Notes: generated by a model from the letters alone, not told the origin. Positions 8,905 through 17,439 are shown, numbered from the stretch's first letter. The stretch is DNA of 64,000 bases from Tectiglobus sp965224045 (GCA_965224045.1 CBDCYD010000015.1:434001-498000); one strand, 5' to 3'. Translations and numbers: made by a program.

Positions 8905-9732
8905 ATGGCTGGCGGAGTTTTTTTGAACTATCGGCGCCAGGACAGTCCAGCATATGCTGGTTGGCTTTACGATCAGCTGTCATCCAAGTTTGGAAGTGAA
9001 AAAATCTTCCGTGACGTTGATGCCATTGAACCGGGCCTAGACTTTGTTGATGTGCTCAATGAACAAGTGGAGCAGTGCGATCTCCTTGTTGCAGTTATTG
9101 GACCCGGTTGGCTGGATGCCCGTGATACAAAAGGAAACCGACGCCTCGACGACCCCAATGACTTTGTTCGAATTGAGTTAGAGGCCGCTCTAAACCGGGA
9201 CATCCGCATCGTACCTGTCTTGGTGGATGGCGCGGATATGCCCGATCAATCATTACTGCCAGACAGTCTCCGACCATTGAGCAGGCGCAATGCGATCACT
9301 GTATCCCATGAAAGGTTTCGTTCAGACACCGCGCCATTGGTTCGAACGATCGAGAACGTTTTGAGTGAGGTCGACAAACGGCAAACGGCCGGAACAATCA
9401 ACAACCCGCCGAAATCCATCCGAGCGATGCCTGAGACCGAACAACCACCAAAGAGCGCTTCTGCGGCAGGTCCAGGCCCGAATTCGTTTCCAATTTCCGC
9501 GACGAATGGAGTTGCTGCCAGTTCGGGCTTGTTGATTGGATTTCTAAATGGCTTTTTCATTGGTGGTGGAGGCTTGGCCCAATTATTATTAGTTGGGCTT
9601 ACTGGCTCCATTTTGGGCACAATACTAGCTGCACATGGCGTCAAATTACCACTTCGCGATCGATACGCTGTTGGCACCAATGCCGCAATCGGATCTGTTT
9701 GTTGCTTAGTCGTCTATCGCTTGTTGGCTTAA
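8905..9732 (+). CDS. TIR-domain protein with C-terminal membrane segments
   Basis: A 275-residue protein. Residues 3-150 are a bacterial TIR_2-type domain: FLNYRRQDSPAYAGWLYDQL, IFRDVDAIEPGLDF, LLVAVIGPGWL, RRLDDPNDFVRIELEAAL (candidate catalytic glutamate E91 or E93), IVPVLVDGADMP. A proline/serine-rich linker (155-190) leads to two or three hydrophobic helices (about 193-236 and 257-274), so it should be an inner-membrane protein with a cytoplasmic TIR domain. Many such domains hydrolyse NAD+ in phage defence or signalling. GGGGA precedes the ATG. IS3-family remnants flank it on both sides, suggesting horizontal gain. No partner sensor gene is adjacent. Confidence 0.88.
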   Translation: MAGGVFLNYRRQDSPAYAGWLYDQLSSKFGSEKIFRDVDAIEPGLDFVDVLNEQVEQCDLLVAVIGPGWLDARDTKGNRRLDDPNDFVRIELEAALNRDIRIVPVLVDGADMPDQSLLPDSLRPLSRRNAITVSHERFRSDTAPLVRTIENVLSEVDKRQTAGTINNPPKSIRAMPETEQPPKSASAAGPGPNSFPISATNGVAASSGLLIGFLNGFFIGGGGLAQLLLVGLTGSILGTILAAHGVKLPLRDRYAVGTNAAIGSVCCLVVYRLLA

Positions 9733-9763
9733 CCCACACCCGATAGCAGCTTATGTTCTTGGA

Positions 9764-9905
9764 GTTGGAGTTCCCCCGTTTCGGTGGACAGTTAAGGACC
9801 AGCAGTTTCTCGCTTTGCTTGGCAGCTCCTTTCGAAGTTGATCGGCGGCGTATCACCGAGGGCCGAGTGACGGCGGCCAAGATGGTCAAGATGTGACTCC
9901 AACCT
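9764..9905 (-). pseudogene. IS3-family transposase OrfB C-terminal remnant
   Basis: Translated on the minus strand from about 9905, the sequence gives HLGRRHSALGDTPPINFERS followed after about ten residues by a stop. This is the standard end of IS3-family OrfB (the RRHS.LG..sP..FE pattern). No upstream part of OrfB is left. The DNA after the stop (CTGTCCACCGAAACGGGGGA on the minus strand) looks like the terminal inverted repeat of such an element. In strand order this fragment lies before the OrfA remnant at 7986-8258, so the two cannot come from one intact copy. Confidence 0.7.
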
Positions 9906-9916
9906 GCTTGCGCAAA

Positions 9917-10159
9917 TCACTTCAGGTCATGCCATCCAATCAAACGCAGAATGCGGTCAAAGGGCCCAACTTCTGAACCTGGCTGCTCAGGTTCTGGTTC
10001 TCCGGCTGGATGATCTGCCATGTCGTCCCGGCTGTTTCCTCCAGCAACCTGGCCAAACAATGGGTCGCCATGAAAATGATGCCATAGGCCCGAACGAGCG
10101 TTGGTCATCTGATGGTAGGATGCGATCATCGAACACTTGGTCATATCATCGGCTTTCAT
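9917..10159 (-). CDS. Small hypothetical protein
   Basis: An 80-codon frame beginning MKADDMTKCSMIASYHQM and ending RILRLIGWHDLK. GGGAG stands seven bases before the ATG, better than any alternative start. The middle is rich in His, Gly, Pro and Glu, with no membrane segment or known domain. It sits beside IS remnants in accessory DNA. It may be real, but a chance frame is possible. Confidence 0.35.
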   Translation of the reverse strand: MKADDMTKCSMIASYHQMTNARSGLWHHFHGDPLFGQVAGGNSRDDMADHPAGEPEPEQPGSEVGPFDRILRLIGWHDLK

Positions 10160-10417
10160 GGTGCTACTCCCTGTCAAAACCGCATTTGGAGGGTTCGCAG
10201 ACATTGTCGACAGGCGCAACGAGTTCGTCAATCGTCAGTTGATCTATGTCGGATTGTGGGATCCTCGGCGTAGTCAACGAATGGCGTAGTCTTGTTATGT
10301 TCTCACCGGTCCGGGAGTTCGCTATGGCGAGGCAATGATGGCACGTCTGCGTGGCCGGTACTGGAACTTGAGCCGGAGTGCCGTGAAACACCGCTCTCAG
10401 ACACCATGGAGGCATCG

Positions 10418-10801
10418 GTGAAGTGCTTGCGCATTTATGCTACGGCCGACGGGGAAACCCAATTCGACGAAGTCGAAATCGGTACGCGTTCCAGGCAGGT
10501 CCATCCCGATGCGGTGGCGTTCGAGATGTCCGCCAAGTATGCCGCGGCGGGTGTTCGTTTCACACGGATCCCTGCAGGGGCACGCCAGGTCGGCTGGCAC
10601 ACAGTGCCGGAGCGTGTGCTCACTGTCCGACTCAATGGATCCGCCACGTATGAAACCAGCGACGGAGAAAAGAGGCTCGTGCCGGCCGGCGGTTTCATCT
10701 TGTTTGAGGACACGCACGGCAAGGGGCACAGAACATTCCACTCGCCCCAAGAACAGACGGTGATGTGGATCAGTCTTCCCCATGGCCTCGACGCCCTTTG
10801 A
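10418..10801 (+). CDS. Cupin-fold small protein
   Basis: A 127-residue protein predicted to form one beta-barrel cupin domain: FTRIPAGARQVGWHTVPERV, LNGSATYETSDGEKRLVPAG, ILFEDTHGKGHRT, then EQTVMWISLP. H in VGWHT and H/H in EDTHGKGH could bind a metal, but the spacing is not the classic two-histidine/glutamate pattern, so catalysis is uncertain. GTG 10418 is chosen because GGAGG lies five bases upstream; an ATG at 10406 overlaps that site. It lies 213 bp upstream of the racemase-like gene on the same strand. Confidence 0.6.
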   Translation: MKCLRIYATADGETQFDEVEIGTRSRQVHPDAVAFEMSAKYAAAGVRFTRIPAGARQVGWHTVPERVLTVRLNGSATYETSDGEKRLVPAGGFILFEDTHGKGHRTFHSPQEQTVMWISLPHGLDAL

Positions 10802-11014
10802 CGGCCTCGTGAGGGAAGGCGTCGGTCTAAGCACGGGCGGCTCAACGCGGCGGCGGTGCAGACGTGCTCAGCCCGGGGGTGCCGCGTTGCTCGCGACGGT
10901 GGCAGGATTTAGGATCACGGATGGCAATGCCGGTTGTGCAGATGTGCTTGAGCAATGCGTGCAGCCACGAACACCCGGGATTGACGATCCTACCGGCCCG
11001 CTTGGGAGCGCCTC

Positions 11015-12202
11015 ATGCCAGACAGCTACTTTGCAGCACAACCATCTCCGAGCGAGATCGAGCAAGTCGTTGCAGGACTCGGCGGCTGGTTCGAGATCGA
11101 CCTCGATAGCCTGAGCGCCAATCTGGCCGCTATCAGACGGCGCACCGGCGCCGAGGTTATGCCCGTGGTGAAGAACAACGCCTACGGACACGGTTTGCGG
11201 CCTATCTGTTCCGCGCTCGCGGGGGAGGGGGTGCAATGGTTCATGGTCGCCAAGCTCGCAGAAGCCTTGGCGATCACGTCGTGGGAGTTGCCCTGCCAGG
11301 TCGTCAACATGGATGCGCTCTTCACCGATCATCAGTTCGACCAGGTTGTGGCGCACGACATCACCCAGGTGGTCTATACGCGCGAGCAGGCCACCCGGTT
11401 GAACGAAGCCGCCGTCGGACAGGGCGCGAAAGCCGGTGTGTTCGTCAAGATCGACACCGGGCTTCACCGCGTCGGGGTGCACTACGCCGACGCGGTCAAG
11501 CTTATCAGGGCGATCGCAGCGCTGCCGCACATCGAGATCCGGGGGACGTTCTCAACCCTGATGCAGGACGATGATCAAGACCGGTTGATCTTTGAGCGCT
11601 ATCGCAGCGTGTTGGATCAGGCTGAACGCGACGGCATCGACCCTGGCCTGCGCAGTCTGGCTTCGACACACGGGATCTTTCACTATCCCGAGAGCTGGTA
11701 CGATCTCGTGCGCCCGGCGATGTCGCTGTTCGGCATCTATCCGTGGCAGCGAGACAGAGACTGCGGACTTGACCTCCAACAAGTCCTGACATTCAAGGCG
11801 CGGATCGAGGAGCTGAAGCCCGTCGCCCAAGGAGACTCTGTCACCTATTTCGGCGCCTACACGGCCAGGCGAGACATGCAGGTCGCGACACTCCACGTCG
11901 GATTTTTCGATGGCCTGCCAAGGGAGCTTGCCAACAAGGGAACCGTTCTGGTGGGCGGCAAAGCGTGTCCTGCCATCGGATCGGTTTCGCTGAACCACTA
12001 CCTGTTCGATGCTACGGACGTAAATGCCGAGATTGGCGACGTTGTCGAAGTGATTGCGAAACAGGGCAAGAACGATCTGGCCGCGACCGCAGACACGGCA
12101 GGCTGGATGGTCTACAGCCTCCTCAATCATCTGAGCCCGTTCGTGCCGAGAGTGTACTATCGAGGCGGTGTGCCGGTCGCCCTGCACAGAGTTCAGGTCT
12201 GA
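11015..12202 (+). CDS. alr: Alanine racemase-like PLP enzyme
   Basis: A 395-residue fold-type III PLP protein with an N-terminal barrel and a C-terminal beta domain. K53 in VVKNNAYGHG is the PLP lysine, DTGLHRVG holds the conserved arginine, and VTYFGAYTA (Y278) aligns with the catalytic tyrosine. Two normally conserved blocks differ: GYGDGYPR appears as GFFDGLPR, and the VCMDQ-type block near residue 330 appears as GSVSLNHYLFDAT. Substrate range may therefore differ from the peptidoglycan enzyme, which makes D-alanine. It is not near dnaB, the usual neighbour in many genomes. Confidence 0.8.
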   Translation: MPDSYFAAQPSPSEIEQVVAGLGGWFEIDLDSLSANLAAIRRRTGAEVMPVVKNNAYGHGLRPICSALAGEGVQWFMVAKLAEALAITSWELPCQVVNMDALFTDHQFDQVVAHDITQVVYTREQATRLNEAAVGQGAKAGVFVKIDTGLHRVGVHYADAVKLIRAIAALPHIEIRGTFSTLMQDDDQDRLIFERYRSVLDQAERDGIDPGLRSLASTHGIFHYPESWYDLVRPAMSLFGIYPWQRDRDCGLDLQQVLTFKARIEELKPVAQGDSVTYFGAYTARRDMQVATLHVGFFDGLPRELANKGTVLVGGKACPAIGSVSLNHYLFDATDVNAEIGDVVEVIAKQGKNDLAATADTAGWMVYSLLNHLSPFVPRVYYRGGVPVALHRVQV

Positions 12203-12537
12203 GCGTGAGCGCTTGGGGGCCGCCTTTTAGGGGCGAGGCTGCCGAACTCTGAGGATGCCCGTTACTCACCGAGGTGACCCATTGCAATCGCCATGCCGGG
12301 TTTCCAACAAACAAAAGGGCTAGCTGGGCTTGTTATGCGCGTCGTATTTCGAGCGATGCGCTTTGGGAAGCCTCGATCGGGAGCCTGTTATGCTTGGGTC
12401 CGCAGGGCATGCGCCCCGACAGGCCGGCAGTTCCAACAAGCGGTGGATTTTTCGATGTTGCCTGGCGACGATCATGTCGGCTTTCCGGCCATGGAGGCAA
12501 TCGCTGCACGGCGGTCTGTCGCAACGGTGTGAAGCGT
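12203..12537. other. Intergenic stretch with no supported feature
   Basis: About 335 bp between the convergent racemase and hydrolase genes. Several short frames cross it on both strands, but none has a ribosome site, domain or protein-like composition. No terminator hairpin with a T-run was seen. Confidence 0.5.
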
Positions 12538-13362
12538 TCACTCGTTGTGCCTTGCAATATGCTCTTCAATAAGCTCGTTCACGCGCTCGGCACGTGTCAG
12601 CGGAGCCATGTGACCACCGCTCTCAAGCCGGCACATTCGTGCTGCCGGAATTCCGGCAGAAAGCAAATCAATGACGCTACGGGCGGAGAGCGGTGAATCT
12701 TCCGAGCTGAGGAGCAGGGTTGGTGCGGCGATTTTAGAGGGATCAATAAGACCGAAGGTAGGCTCGTCAATGTACTTCTGAACAGTGATGAGTGTCAGGC
12801 CCATTCGACGAATGGCATGGGCTTTATGTTCGTCCGGCATAGCCTGAAACGTACCGGGACGCGCCCAATAATCGATCAACACCTGCGCTGCACCGGACTC
12901 ATCTCCGGTTGCGAGACGTTCGTGGAGGCCGTCAATCAGTCTCTGAAGGTCGCGCCAGCCCTCATCATGCCCGCCATTGGCAAGCAACTGAAACAGTGTT
13001 GGCTCGAAGAGCGTGAGGCTACGCATGCGTTCGGGCCACCTGAGTGCAAATCGTGCCGCAACGGCACCACCCAATGAATGGCCGACCAAATGAACAGGTT
13101 GTGCGACCATGTCGGCAAACGACTTGAGGATATCAACTTCGAGCTCATAGATGTCTTTCACACCAGGCGGGGCCTTGTCCGACCTGCCATGCGAAACCAT
13201 GTCCAGCGCAATTAATCGGTAACGGTCATGCATGCGATCCATCAGCTTTCGCCACTGCCCGCTGGTGCCGCCAGCGCAATGCAGAAGTAGGACCGGTGTT
13301 CCTTGACCGCTCTCGCGAAAGAAGATCCTTACGCCATCAATGTCCCGCATGCCTTCAGCCAT
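12538..13362 (-). CDS. Alpha/beta-fold hydrolase
   Basis: A 274-residue cytoplasmic hydrolase. The N-terminal strand region has VLLLHCAGGTSGQW (oxyanion-hole HxxG position), then LIALDMVSHGRSDK, the nucleophile elbow LVGHSLGGAVA, a helical cap, and a C-terminal block LLLSSEDSPLSARSV with the catalytic acid followed by ESGGHMAPLTRAERVN with the catalytic histidine. The family includes esterases, epoxide hydrolases, haloperoxidases and C-C hydrolases; substrate is not predictable. ATG 13362 is used because AGGGAG lies seven bases upstream; the frame could extend 25 codons without family similarity. Confidence 0.85.
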   Translation of the reverse strand: MAEGMRDIDGVRIFFRESGQGTPVLLLHCAGGTSGQWRKLMDRMHDRYRLIALDMVSHGRSDKAPPGVKDIYELEVDILKSFADMVAQPVHLVGHSLGGAVAARFALRWPERMRSLTLFEPTLFQLLANGGHDEGWRDLQRLIDGLHERLATGDESGAAQVLIDYWARPGTFQAMPDEHKAHAIRRMGLTLITVQKYIDEPTFGLIDPSKIAAPTLLLSSEDSPLSARSVIDLLSAGIPAARMCRLESGGHMAPLTRAERVNELIEEHIARHNE

Positions 13363-13494
13363 CGGGGTCTCCCTGAGCATCCGCTCGTATCGCATCAGCT
13401 TGCCAGGCCAGATTATGTGACACCTTGAACGCCCCACACCCCGGCGGCCAACTTTGAACCAAAATGCGCAACCCCGACCAGACGCCCCTCTATC

Positions 13495-14280
13495 TTACGC
13501 GACAAATTCCAAGACAATATGGTTTCGCGGTGATTGCTCGGCATAGAAGATGCCGACGACAGAACCAGCCTCGATAATTTTTCGGGCGCGTTCCAACACA
13601 TCTTCTTCCACCATAAGTGTTTGGCGAATTGATCCAATCGGACTTTGATACTTGAGATCGATCCAACCGCGTTGATCCTTCTTCGGATCATCCCGCCACA
13701 CGCGCTCAATACTGCCTGAAACGTATACGCCGTGGCTGAGCAATCTTAAGCGGTTGCTGCGCCATCGGCGATAATTCCAAAGACCAATCAGTGGCAACGC
13801 AAGAAAGATGAGGCCGAACACAACCTCAAGAACTCCTCCCGGAACCAGAGTTCCATCCTTTAGCCGTGCCAGCCGTGGTCGTTGAGCCAAATAGACGATA
13901 TCGGCTGATGTATCCGGCGGAAGAGGTCCATCATGAAAGCTGTATGAATTGAACGCGCGTCCCGACGCGTCGCGGAACTTGAACTGCACCACAAACAAAC
14001 GTCGCTTGCGCATGACGATGTTATCGCCCACCGTTCGATCTGCGTATAAGGCATTAGTTACGGTCGCTCGACCGGGGACACCCGCAAAGTTCAATAGCAA
14101 TTCGTCGCCAATGCGCCACGGGAAGAACACGGCAAACATGACGGCACACAGTGCAGTGCCAATCACCAAGCCCCATCTGAACTGTTGCTGGCTGCGCAGG
14201 ACAACTGCTCGCAGATCTTTGCCAATCTTGCGCGGAGGTACTTGGCTTGTCAGCACTTTCCAGTCCGGGCCGTTCGTCAT
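13495..14280 (-). CDS. Two-helix membrane protein, DUF3592-like
   Basis: A 261-residue protein. Hydrophobic segments at about 36-55 (GLVIGTALCAVMFAVFF) and 145-165 (VLEVVFGLIFLALPLIGLW) bracket a beta-rich extracytoplasmic region (VPGRATVTNALY, VVQFKFRDASGRAF). A second beta region follows the second helix (GVYVSGSIERVWRD, DLKYQSPIGS). This layout resembles DUF3592 proteins, whose function is unknown. An in-frame GTG at 14319 would add 13 residues. The methyltransferase gene upstream on the same strand is 114 bp away. Confidence 0.6.
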   Translation of the reverse strand: MTNGPDWKVLTSQVPPRKIGKDLRAVVLRSQQQFRWGLVIGTALCAVMFAVFFPWRIGDELLLNFAGVPGRATVTNALYADRTVGDNIVMRKRRLFVVQFKFRDASGRAFNSYSFHDGPLPPDTSADIVYLAQRPRLARLKDGTLVPGGVLEVVFGLIFLALPLIGLWNYRRWRSNRLRLLSHGVYVSGSIERVWRDDPKKDQRGWIDLKYQSPIGSIRQTLMVEEDVLERARKIIEAGSVVGIFYAEQSPRNHIVLEFVA

Positions 14281-14394
14281 GAGACAAAAGCTAGCGCGGG
14301 CGGAGGCCCAGGCCAACACAATCCATTCTCACGAAGGCCGCTTCGGGCCATTCCAGTCATTTGCGCGGACGAGTTCCTTGTCACTCAGCGTCTA

Positions 14395-15180
14395 TCACGA
14401 TGCTACACGGCCTTTCGCAGCATTGGCACGAGCACTGAAAGTGATACGACCGGATGCATCGACTGGCAGCCGAGCACGTACGCGCGCTCTTAAAACCTCG
14501 ATGTCACTCGCAGATACTCGGGCAACCTGAGCGCCTATGCTTCCTTCTGTGCATATAGCCCAGAAGTCGTCAAAACTTTCAAACGTCCGTTGCACCACGA
14601 TCTCTTTGGTCTCGACTGCGTCCAGACCGGCACGCGTCCAGAGATCCAGCATTGCTTCCATTCTAGACACATCAGCGCTAGGGGGTTGATTGGGTGTAAC
14701 ACCAAGTGAGTTCATCTCATCCCAAATCGCTTCAAAGGGAAATCCGCCACGCGGGAGATCCCAGGCATAGGCCGTGACTATGCCACCCGGTCGAACGACG
14801 CGCACCATCTCCCTCAATCCCTTCATTGGATCTGGAACGAAGAAAATCACAAGTGCCATAGTGGCGACATCAAAGCAGTTGTTGTCATAGGGCAAGGCTT
14901 CGGCATCGCCCTGCCGATATTCAACCTTGCGGGCTGTCGGTCTTTCTCTCGCAAATGCAATCTGCGCTTCAGATGGATCAATCCCTTCAATGGCTGTCGG
15001 ATCACACTTCTGTACGATCAGTTCGGTGAAGGCACCGTTGCCACACCCAACGTCAATCCATCTCAAACGGTTGGAGGGAGCAAGCCACTCGAGAAAGACT
15101 TCTCCTGCTAATCTGCTCCACGTGCCCATGCCACGCTCATAGGCAGCCCCGTCATTGAATTTTATAGTCCGGTCAGACAT
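14395..15180 (-). CDS. Class I SAM-dependent methyltransferase (UbiE-like)
   Basis: A 261-residue cytoplasmic methyltransferase. Motif I is IDVGCGNGAFTELI (about residues 42-55), the acidic end of strand 2 is EGIDPSEAQIAFAR, motif II is GDAEALPYDNNCFD, and REMVRVVRPGGIVTAY is the post-II block. The pattern fits small-molecule methyltransferases; the acceptor is unknown. AAGGAG precedes the ATG. The C-terminal region (from about 170) is helical and varies widely in the family. Confidence 0.85.
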   Translation of the reverse strand: MSDRTIKFNDGAAYERGMGTWSRLAGEVFLEWLAPSNRLRWIDVGCGNGAFTELIVQKCDPTAIEGIDPSEAQIAFARERPTARKVEYRQGDAEALPYDNNCFDVATMALVIFFVPDPMKGLREMVRVVRPGGIVTAYAWDLPRGGFPFEAIWDEMNSLGVTPNQPPSADVSRMEAMLDLWTRAGLDAVETKEIVVQRTFESFDDFWAICTEGSIGAQVARVSASDIEVLRARVRARLPVDASGRITFSARANAAKGRVAS

Positions 15181-15398
15181 GCCAATCTCCTTGAGCGGTC
15201 GGCGTGGACGCTAGCTCTGCTTCACTGATCATATCGTCGCAAAAGTCGTTCGTCGATTTGCCCGATGTTGTGATGAGCATTGCGGTCAAGAGGTCCGTCA
15301 GTGAATGTGGAGCTACTCTCGTTGAGCCGCTTGCGCTCGCACCGATGTTTTCGCATCGGTCCAATCGCGGCGTTCACCGATCGTCTGCTTTCAGGCTA

Positions 15399-15503
15399 GA
15401 TGATTTCCGCCTTAGGCGGAAATCATCCAGTGTAGCTTTTGCACCTGACGTTTGGTTGAGAGACAAACCGCACACAGGCACCAAACGTCAGGTGCGCTAC
15501 ACT
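15399..15503. repeat. Two adjacent strong hairpins in intergenic DNA
   Basis: The 436 bp between the methyltransferase and comA genes holds no supported gene but two strong inverted repeats. The first has a perfect 13-base stem (15399-15411 with 15415-15427) and a three-base gap. The second pairs 15441-15456 with 15480-15495 (16 of 16), extended by AGTGTAGC / GCTACACT at 15429-15436 / 15496-15503 with a four-base bulge. Neither is followed by a T-run, so simple termination is unlikely. They look like dispersed palindromic repeats. Confidence 0.75.
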
Positions 15504-15616
15504 AGCTGGGAAAAACTGCAACGAAAGTTTGGGCAGATCGTTGCGGACCCATTATGGTAAACCGACCCAGAGGGGGGCGTGCAAGGCGAGGCTACCGAAA
15601 CAGGGGAGCGTGCTTA

Positions 15617-16396
15617 ATGACTGCCAACCTGAAACTGCCCGAGCGAACATCCAAACCCCGTCAAAATGGCCTGACAGTCGTTATCGACACCGGGCTGCCG
15701 ACGTCGCTGTTTCGCGATTTCGTTGCATCGCATGCCGACCTCATTGATTTCGTCAAGTTCGGCTGGGGTACGGCGCTCGTGACCAGCCAGATCCGGCAAA
15801 AAATCGACGCCGTCGCGGCGCACGATGTCGGCTTCTTCTTCGGCGGTACGATGCTCGAGAAGTTCATCCTGCAAAACAAGGCCGATGACTTCTTCCTGTT
15901 CGCCAAAGATCATGGCGCGAAGTTCGTCGAGATCTCTGACGGCTCGATCGAGCTTTCGGTCGAGGACAAGCTTGCCATTATCGAACGCGCCGCGGATGAG
16001 TTCACCGTTCTTTCCGAAGTCGGCTTCAAGGACCAGGAACGTTCCGGCAATTTCTATCCGGCACAATGGGTGGCGGCAATCAAGCGCGAGATGGCGGCGG
16101 GTGCCAGCTACGTGATACTCGAAGCACGCGAGAGCGGCCAGTCCGGCATCTGCCGGCCAAGCGGCGAGGTGCGCATCGGCCTGATCGAGGAAATCGTCGG
16201 CGTCGATAGCGACATCGATCAGAACACCCTCATTTTCGAGACGCCCAACAAAACGCTGCAAACGTATTTCATTCGCAGGTTCGGGGCCAACGTGAACCTC
16301 GCGAACATTGCCATGGAGGACGTCATTGCCCTCGAGACCCTGCGGCAAGGGCTTCGCTTCGACACGATGCTCGATGATTTTGCCGTGATGGCCTGA
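15617..16396 (+). CDS. comA: Phosphosulfolactate synthase (ComA family)
   Basis: A 259-residue TIM-barrel protein. The family adds sulfite to phosphoenolpyruvate to give (2R)-phospho-3-sulfolactate, the first step of one coenzyme M route and of sulfolactate formation. Recognised segments are GLTVVIDTGL near the N-terminus, DLIDFVKFGWGTALV, FFFGGTMLEKFI, KFVEISDGSIEL and SYVILEARESGQSG. ATG 15617 follows GGGGAG at a suitable distance; the frame extends 21 codons upstream without family similarity. No comB or comC is adjacent, so the pathway in this organism is not clear. Confidence 0.85.
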   Translation: MTANLKLPERTSKPRQNGLTVVIDTGLPTSLFRDFVASHADLIDFVKFGWGTALVTSQIRQKIDAVAAHDVGFFFGGTMLEKFILQNKADDFFLFAKDHGAKFVEISDGSIELSVEDKLAIIERAADEFTVLSEVGFKDQERSGNFYPAQWVAAIKREMAAGASYVILEARESGQSGICRPSGEVRIGLIEEIVGVDSDIDQNTLIFETPNKTLQTYFIRRFGANVNLANIAMEDVIALETLRQGLRFDTMLDDFAVMA

Positions 16397-16443
16397 CCGC
16401 ACCGCGAAACGTCGCCCTTCGGAGCGGGTGCCGCCGGTTCATC

Positions 16444-17439
16444 TCATTGGTCGTCGGCGTCGAATCGGTTGGCATTGAGGCCGAGGCTGGCCCACGTCTC
16501 CAGCATGTGCCCGGGCATGGGCGCGGTCACATCGATGCGCGCGCCGCCGGCCGGATGCGGAATGACGAGCCGGCGCGCGTGAAGGTGGAGGCGCGCGGCT
16601 ATCACGTCCTCGGCGATGTTGAGCTGGCCGTCGTACTTGTTGTCACCGGCGATCGGATGTCCGATCAGCGCCATGTGCGCGCGCAGCTGATGCTGACGGC
16701 CGGTGACCGGTTTCAGCGAGACCCACGCCGCCTGGCGGGCCACGGCTTCGATCACCGAATAGTGCGTGGTCGCGTGCATCGCCTTGTCCTGCTCGCCGGG
16801 CCGCGCCTTGCGCACGCGGTCGCCGTCGGGGCCCGACGCTTTGACGAGGGCTGCTTCGATCTTGCCCTGTGCCGGGCGTGGCACGCCGACCACAAGTGCC
16901 CAATAGGTCTTGGCGGCCGAGCGCGTTTGAAACGTGCGACCCAGACCCGCGGCGGCGGCGCGAGTCTTGGCGACCAGAAGAACGCCCGTGGTGTCGCGAT
17001 CGAGACGGTGGACCAGGCGCGGGCGTGCTCCGAAGCGATCGGACATGCCGGCCAGAAGCCCGTCGAGATGACGGCGGGTGCCGGTGCCGCCCTGCACGGC
17101 GATGCCGAACGGCTTGTTGAGCACGAGCACGGCGTCGTCCTCGAACAGAATCAGGTCTTCGATGAAGCGGCGATCGGCTTTCGACGCGCCCGGTGGCGGT
17201 TTCACGGAGGGGCGCTGCTTTGGTCCTTCGCGCACGCTCCTTGGCACGCGGATGCGCTGGCCGGCCGCAAGGCGCGTGTTTGATTGGGCGCGCCTAGACT
17301 CGACGCGAATCTGGCCGGAGCGCAACAGCTTTTGCAGGTGTGTGTAGGTCAGTTCCGGAAAATGCTGCTTGAACCAGCGGTCGAGCCGCAGTTCGTTTTC
17401 GTCGTCGGATACGACCATCATTTCGACTGCATCGTTCAT
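16444..17439 (-). CDS. rluC: RluA/RluC-family 23S rRNA pseudouridine synthase
   Basis: A 331-residue RNA-modifying enzyme. Residues about 17-70 are an S4 RNA-binding domain (RLDRWFKQHFPELTYTHLQ), joined by a basic linker to the catalytic domain. The hallmark RLVHRLDRDTTGVLLVAKT contains the catalytic aspartate, and KPVTGRQHQLRAHMALIGHP completes the active site. RluC acts on helix-type uridines of 23S rRNA (955, 2504 and 2580 in E. coli). Its ATG overlaps the crcB stop (ATGA), so the two are coupled. Confidence 0.92.
   Translation of the reverse strand: MNDAVEMMVVSDDENELRLDRWFKQHFPELTYTHLQKLLRSGQIRVESRRAQSNTRLAAGQRIRVPRSVREGPKQRPSVKPPPGASKADRRFIEDLILFEDDAVLVLNKPFGIAVQGGTGTRRHLDGLLAGMSDRFGARPRLVHRLDRDTTGVLLVAKTRAAAAGLGRTFQTRSAAKTYWALVVGVPRPAQGKIEAALVKASGPDGDRVRKARPGEQDKAMHATTHYSVIEAVARQAAWVSLKPVTGRQHQLRAHMALIGHPIAGDNKYDGQLNIAEDVIAARLHLHARRLVIPHPAGGARIDVTAPMPGHMLETWASLGLNANRFDADDQ

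Noticed and set aside
8189..8926. A 245-codon frame upstream of the TIR gene
   Set aside because: It starts inside the antisense OrfA remnant and crosses repeat locus 1; no domain or ribosome site.
10292..10417. A longer N-terminus for the small cupin-like protein
   Set aside because: GGAGG lies just before the GTG at 10418 and overlaps the ATG at 10406; the upstream residues do not look like a cupin.
15204..15560. A 118-codon plus-strand frame between the methyltransferase and comA genes
   Set aside because: It runs through the two perfect hairpins, has no ribosome site and its translation shows no recognisable pattern.
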